Origin: Bryobacterales bacterium
Lineage (GTDB): Bacteria; Acidobacteriota; Terriglobia; Bryobacterales; Bryobacteraceae
Reading direction: 5' to 3'
Assembly (NCBI GenBank): GCA_003139735.1
Contig: PLGA01000437.1
Location: forward strand, 1-7,098
Length of the DNA: 7,098 nt
Shown here: in pieces, positions 6,175-7,098 of the stretch
Numbering within the stretch: position 1 is the stretch's first letter
Layout: each line of letters begins with the position of its first letter
Notes under the pieces: generated by a model
What the model was told of the DNA's origin: nothing
Databases searched by the model: none
The model's input: the letters and a program-made list of their open reading frames with translations, nothing else
Translations under genes and position numbers: made by a program

Positions 6175-6280
6175 ACCAGTTCCCGACGCATCAAGCCCGG
6201 AATGCACTCATCGCCGTCGAGCGGGCGACGTGCGCAAAGCGGCTAAAGCTCTGGGACTGGCGTAGATTGCCGAGGACGGA

Positions 6281-6480
6281 GTGAAACCGCCGCGCGCCGG
6301 CGCATGGCTGCCGGGCAGTGGAAAACGCTGGGCGGGTGCCCGGAAACCAAAGGCGGCGGCGACGCCGGCACGTGCGCAGGCCGCCAGGAAGAAGCGCCGC
6401 CTGAACCCCGCGGCACGGGCGCGGATCATTGCGGCGATGAAGAAGCGGTGGGCGGCGCAGAAGAAGGCAGCCTCAAGGAG
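6281..6480 (+). repeat. Element A2, inverted relative to A1 and A3
   Basis: The sequence around 6294-6310 is the reverse complement of the core found at 160-182 and 6954-6976, with a few changes. The section encoding RKKRRL...KKRWAA at about 6385-6465 matches the minus strand of about 105-20 closely. A1 and A2 are thus dispersed inverted repeats about 6.2 kb apart, with the genes of this window between them. Confidence 0.75.
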
Positions 6481-6859
6481 CTGGATGCGACGGTGCTTCA
6501 GACCAAAGGCGGCCCGAAGCGGAATTTGCCGATTTCCCGTTGAGAACCCGGACGCCGCCGCGGAACGGGTCCGCGGCGGTGCAGGCTTCGTACGGCTGCG
6601 CGGGGCGGTGTGCGGCGGCCTCCACGGCCGGCTCGATGCGCTCCCGTCGGGCGGCGGAGATGCCCTTGGAGGCGAATACGGCCAGGGGCATGGGGTACGG
6701 TCACTTGGCCGATTGCGCCAGCGGTCGGTGAAACCGAATGTGCCGGGCAGCGATGGATGGCTTGCAGGCTCAAGCTTCCCAGATCGCGACTTCCTGGGCG
6801 CTTGGGCATCCACTTCCACGGCACGGGCGTTGCCCGTTCATGTGGATTACTTCCGGTAA
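6281..6859 (+). CDS. Doubtful ORF carrying the Arg/Lys/Ala-rich element A2
   Basis: The frame is open for 192 codons from a GTG. Residues about 13-63 hold the recognisable part: KRWAGARKPKAAATPARAQ, then RKKRRLNPAARARIIAAMKK and RWAAQKKAA, equivalent to the tandem motif of A1 at the left edge. Against A1, the first motif has lost one base near GTGAAACC and gained one just before the KRW codons, so its normal residues are scrambled while the second motif is intact. Between A1 and A2 the second motif shows several silent changes as well as replacements, so at least this part was once coding. From about residue 90 the frame runs across element B2, which has its own conserved frame on the minus strand, and the residues there (Gly/Arg-rich) look like a shadow. 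The GTG has only a weak purine stretch before it, and an in-frame TAG lies 15 bases upstream. A real but short basic DNA-binding protein or a decayed repeat are both possible; I favour decay. Confidence 0.35.
   Translation: MKPPRAGAWLPGSGKRWAGARKPKAAATPARAQAARKKRRLNPAARARIIAAMKKRWAAQKKAASRSWMRRCFRPKAARSGICRFPVENPDAAAERVRGGAGFVRLRGAVCGGLHGRLDALPSGGGDALGGEYGQGHGVRSLGRLRQRSVKPNVPGSDGWLAGSSFPDRDFLGAWASTSTARALPVHVDYFR
6473..6691 (-). CDS. Small ORF of element B (copy B2), coding status uncertain
   Basis: The 72-aa frame starts MPLAVFASKGISAARRERIE, runs through AQPYEACTAADPFRGG and ends at a TGA at 6475-6473. It is uninterrupted, unlike B1. An in-frame TGA lies three codons before the ATG, as a TAG lies in B1, so the ATG is the earliest possible start in both. 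No ribosome binding site is visible. The N-terminal part may form a basic helix; no known domain is recognised. In the shared region, most differences from B1 are amino-acid changing, which argues against strong selection on the protein. It overlaps the plus-strand A2 frame. It could equally be a non-coding repeat whose frame is open by GC bias. Confidence 0.3.
   Translation of the reverse strand: MPLAVFASKGISAARRERIEPAVEAAAHRPAQPYEACTAADPFRGGVRVLNGKSANSASGRLWSEAPSHPAP
6571..6712. repeat. Dispersed direct repeat, element B copy 2
   Basis: This is the partner of 5341-5475, in the same orientation and 1,230 bases away measured at the left ends. Similarity begins abruptly at CCGCGGCGGT in both copies and fades after CAGGGGCATGGGG. 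Element A2 lies directly to its left here, but no A element adjoins copy B1. Confidence 0.8.
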
Positions 6860-7032
6860 GCGCCTTAATCCAGGCAGAATCGGCTAGAGCAGCCGCGAAA
6901 AGGCGAATTCCTCGGTTAGAGCTTTCCGACTGCGTTGGTGAGGGGTTTCCGTTGCGCGGCGGCCATGCGCCGGCGCTGTATCCGGCGAGGCAGTCGCACA
7001 GCCGTTCGAGTGCTGGAGAAAGCCATGCTCGA
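6860..7032. other. Gap downstream of the NADH dehydrogenase-like gene
   Basis: Apart from the A3 repeat fragment, nothing is recognised here. No rho-independent terminator is apparent after the stop codon at 7035-7033. Confidence 0.35.
6944..6976 (-). repeat. Element A3, a short copy with a 21-bp deletion
   Basis: Positions 6954-6976 are identical over 23 bases to 160-182 of A1. The preceding GGTTTCCG (6944-6951) equals 129-136. Between them A1 has 21 extra bases (137-157), flanked there by TTCCG repeats. On the minus strand A3 reads RRRMAAAQRKP, so the KRWAA part of the first motif is gone in frame. The frame then closes at a TAA at 6918-6916. It is a remnant lying about 57 bp beyond the stop of the NADH dehydrogenase-like gene. 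Confidence 0.7.
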
Positions 7033-7098
7033 CTACTTGGCGGTGATCAATCGCGCGCCCCGATTGCGCGTGATGTAGTTGTACACCCACTCGACAAA
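7033..7098 (-). CDS. ndh: C-terminal end of a probable type II NADH dehydrogenase (partial)
   Basis: Only the last 21 codons and the stop are inside the window; the gene enters from the right edge. The peptide contains EWVYNYITRNRGARLIT followed by AK and a TAG. Type II NADH:quinone oxidoreductases commonly end in a stretch like QWAWSYFTFxRGARLIT, a C-terminal amphipathic segment that holds the enzyme to the inner face of the membrane, where it passes electrons from NADH to quinone without pumping protons. The frame is continuous to the last base. The match is from memory and rests on a short stretch, though the RGARLIT ending is distinctive. Other flavoprotein oxidoreductases of the same superfamily are the main alternative. 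Confidence 0.6.
   Translation of the reverse strand, partial: FVEWVYNYITRNRGARLITAK

Noticed and set aside
1..7098. CRISPR array, tRNA, rRNA, transposase or a defence operon
   Set aside because: No regularly spaced repeats, cloverleaf, rRNA stretch or transposase motif was seen. The only defence-like hint is the inactive NACHT-like tail, which stands alone.

Overview
This is a GC-rich bacterial window. It most resembles an Acidobacteriota chromosome of the Solibacter/Bryobacterales kind. That is an inference from three traits I associate with the group: Arg/Lys/Ala-rich 'SPxxRxR..AA.KKRWAA' sequences scattered as repeats, a small lipoprotein with a BACON-like beta-sandwich domain, and a membrane HEAT-repeat protein with an NTPase-like tail. 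No rRNA or marker gene is present to confirm it.

Layout. Positions 1-274 (minus) hold a frameshifted, edge-truncated copy of the KKRWAA-type element (A1). Positions 473-2383 (+) encode a 636-aa exported HEAT-repeat protein with one internal membrane segment. Its C-terminal part looks like the start of a NACHT/STAND-type NTPase, but the P-loop is ruined, Walker B is altered and the domain stops early. A 261-bp gap without a convincing gene follows. A convergent gene at 2645-4924 (minus) encodes a full-length secreted isoamylase (GH13), the best-identified gene here, closely resembling the Pseudomonas enzyme. Its upstream region (4925-5203) should hold its promoter. Positions 5204-5462 (minus) are a frameshifted copy of a second element (B1). 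Positions 5740-6174 (+) encode a 144-aa lipoprotein. Positions 6281-6859 (+) are a doubtful ORF whose first part is element A2 and whose second part lies over element B2 (minus, 6473-6691). A short deleted copy, A3, lies at 6944-6976 (minus). The window ends in the last 21 codons of what looks like a type II NADH dehydrogenase (7033-7098, minus).

The genes do not form an operon: orientations alternate and gaps are long. The isoamylase probably debranches external glycogen or starch-like glucan. The HEAT protein and the lipoprotein are envelope proteins of unknown role. The most unusual content is (i) the HEAT/NACHT-like protein with a dead, truncated NTPase, and (ii) the dispersed repeat family A/B, whose copies are decaying by single-base indels and by a clean 21-bp deletion. 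I see no CRISPR array, tRNA, rRNA, transposase or recognisable defence operon.
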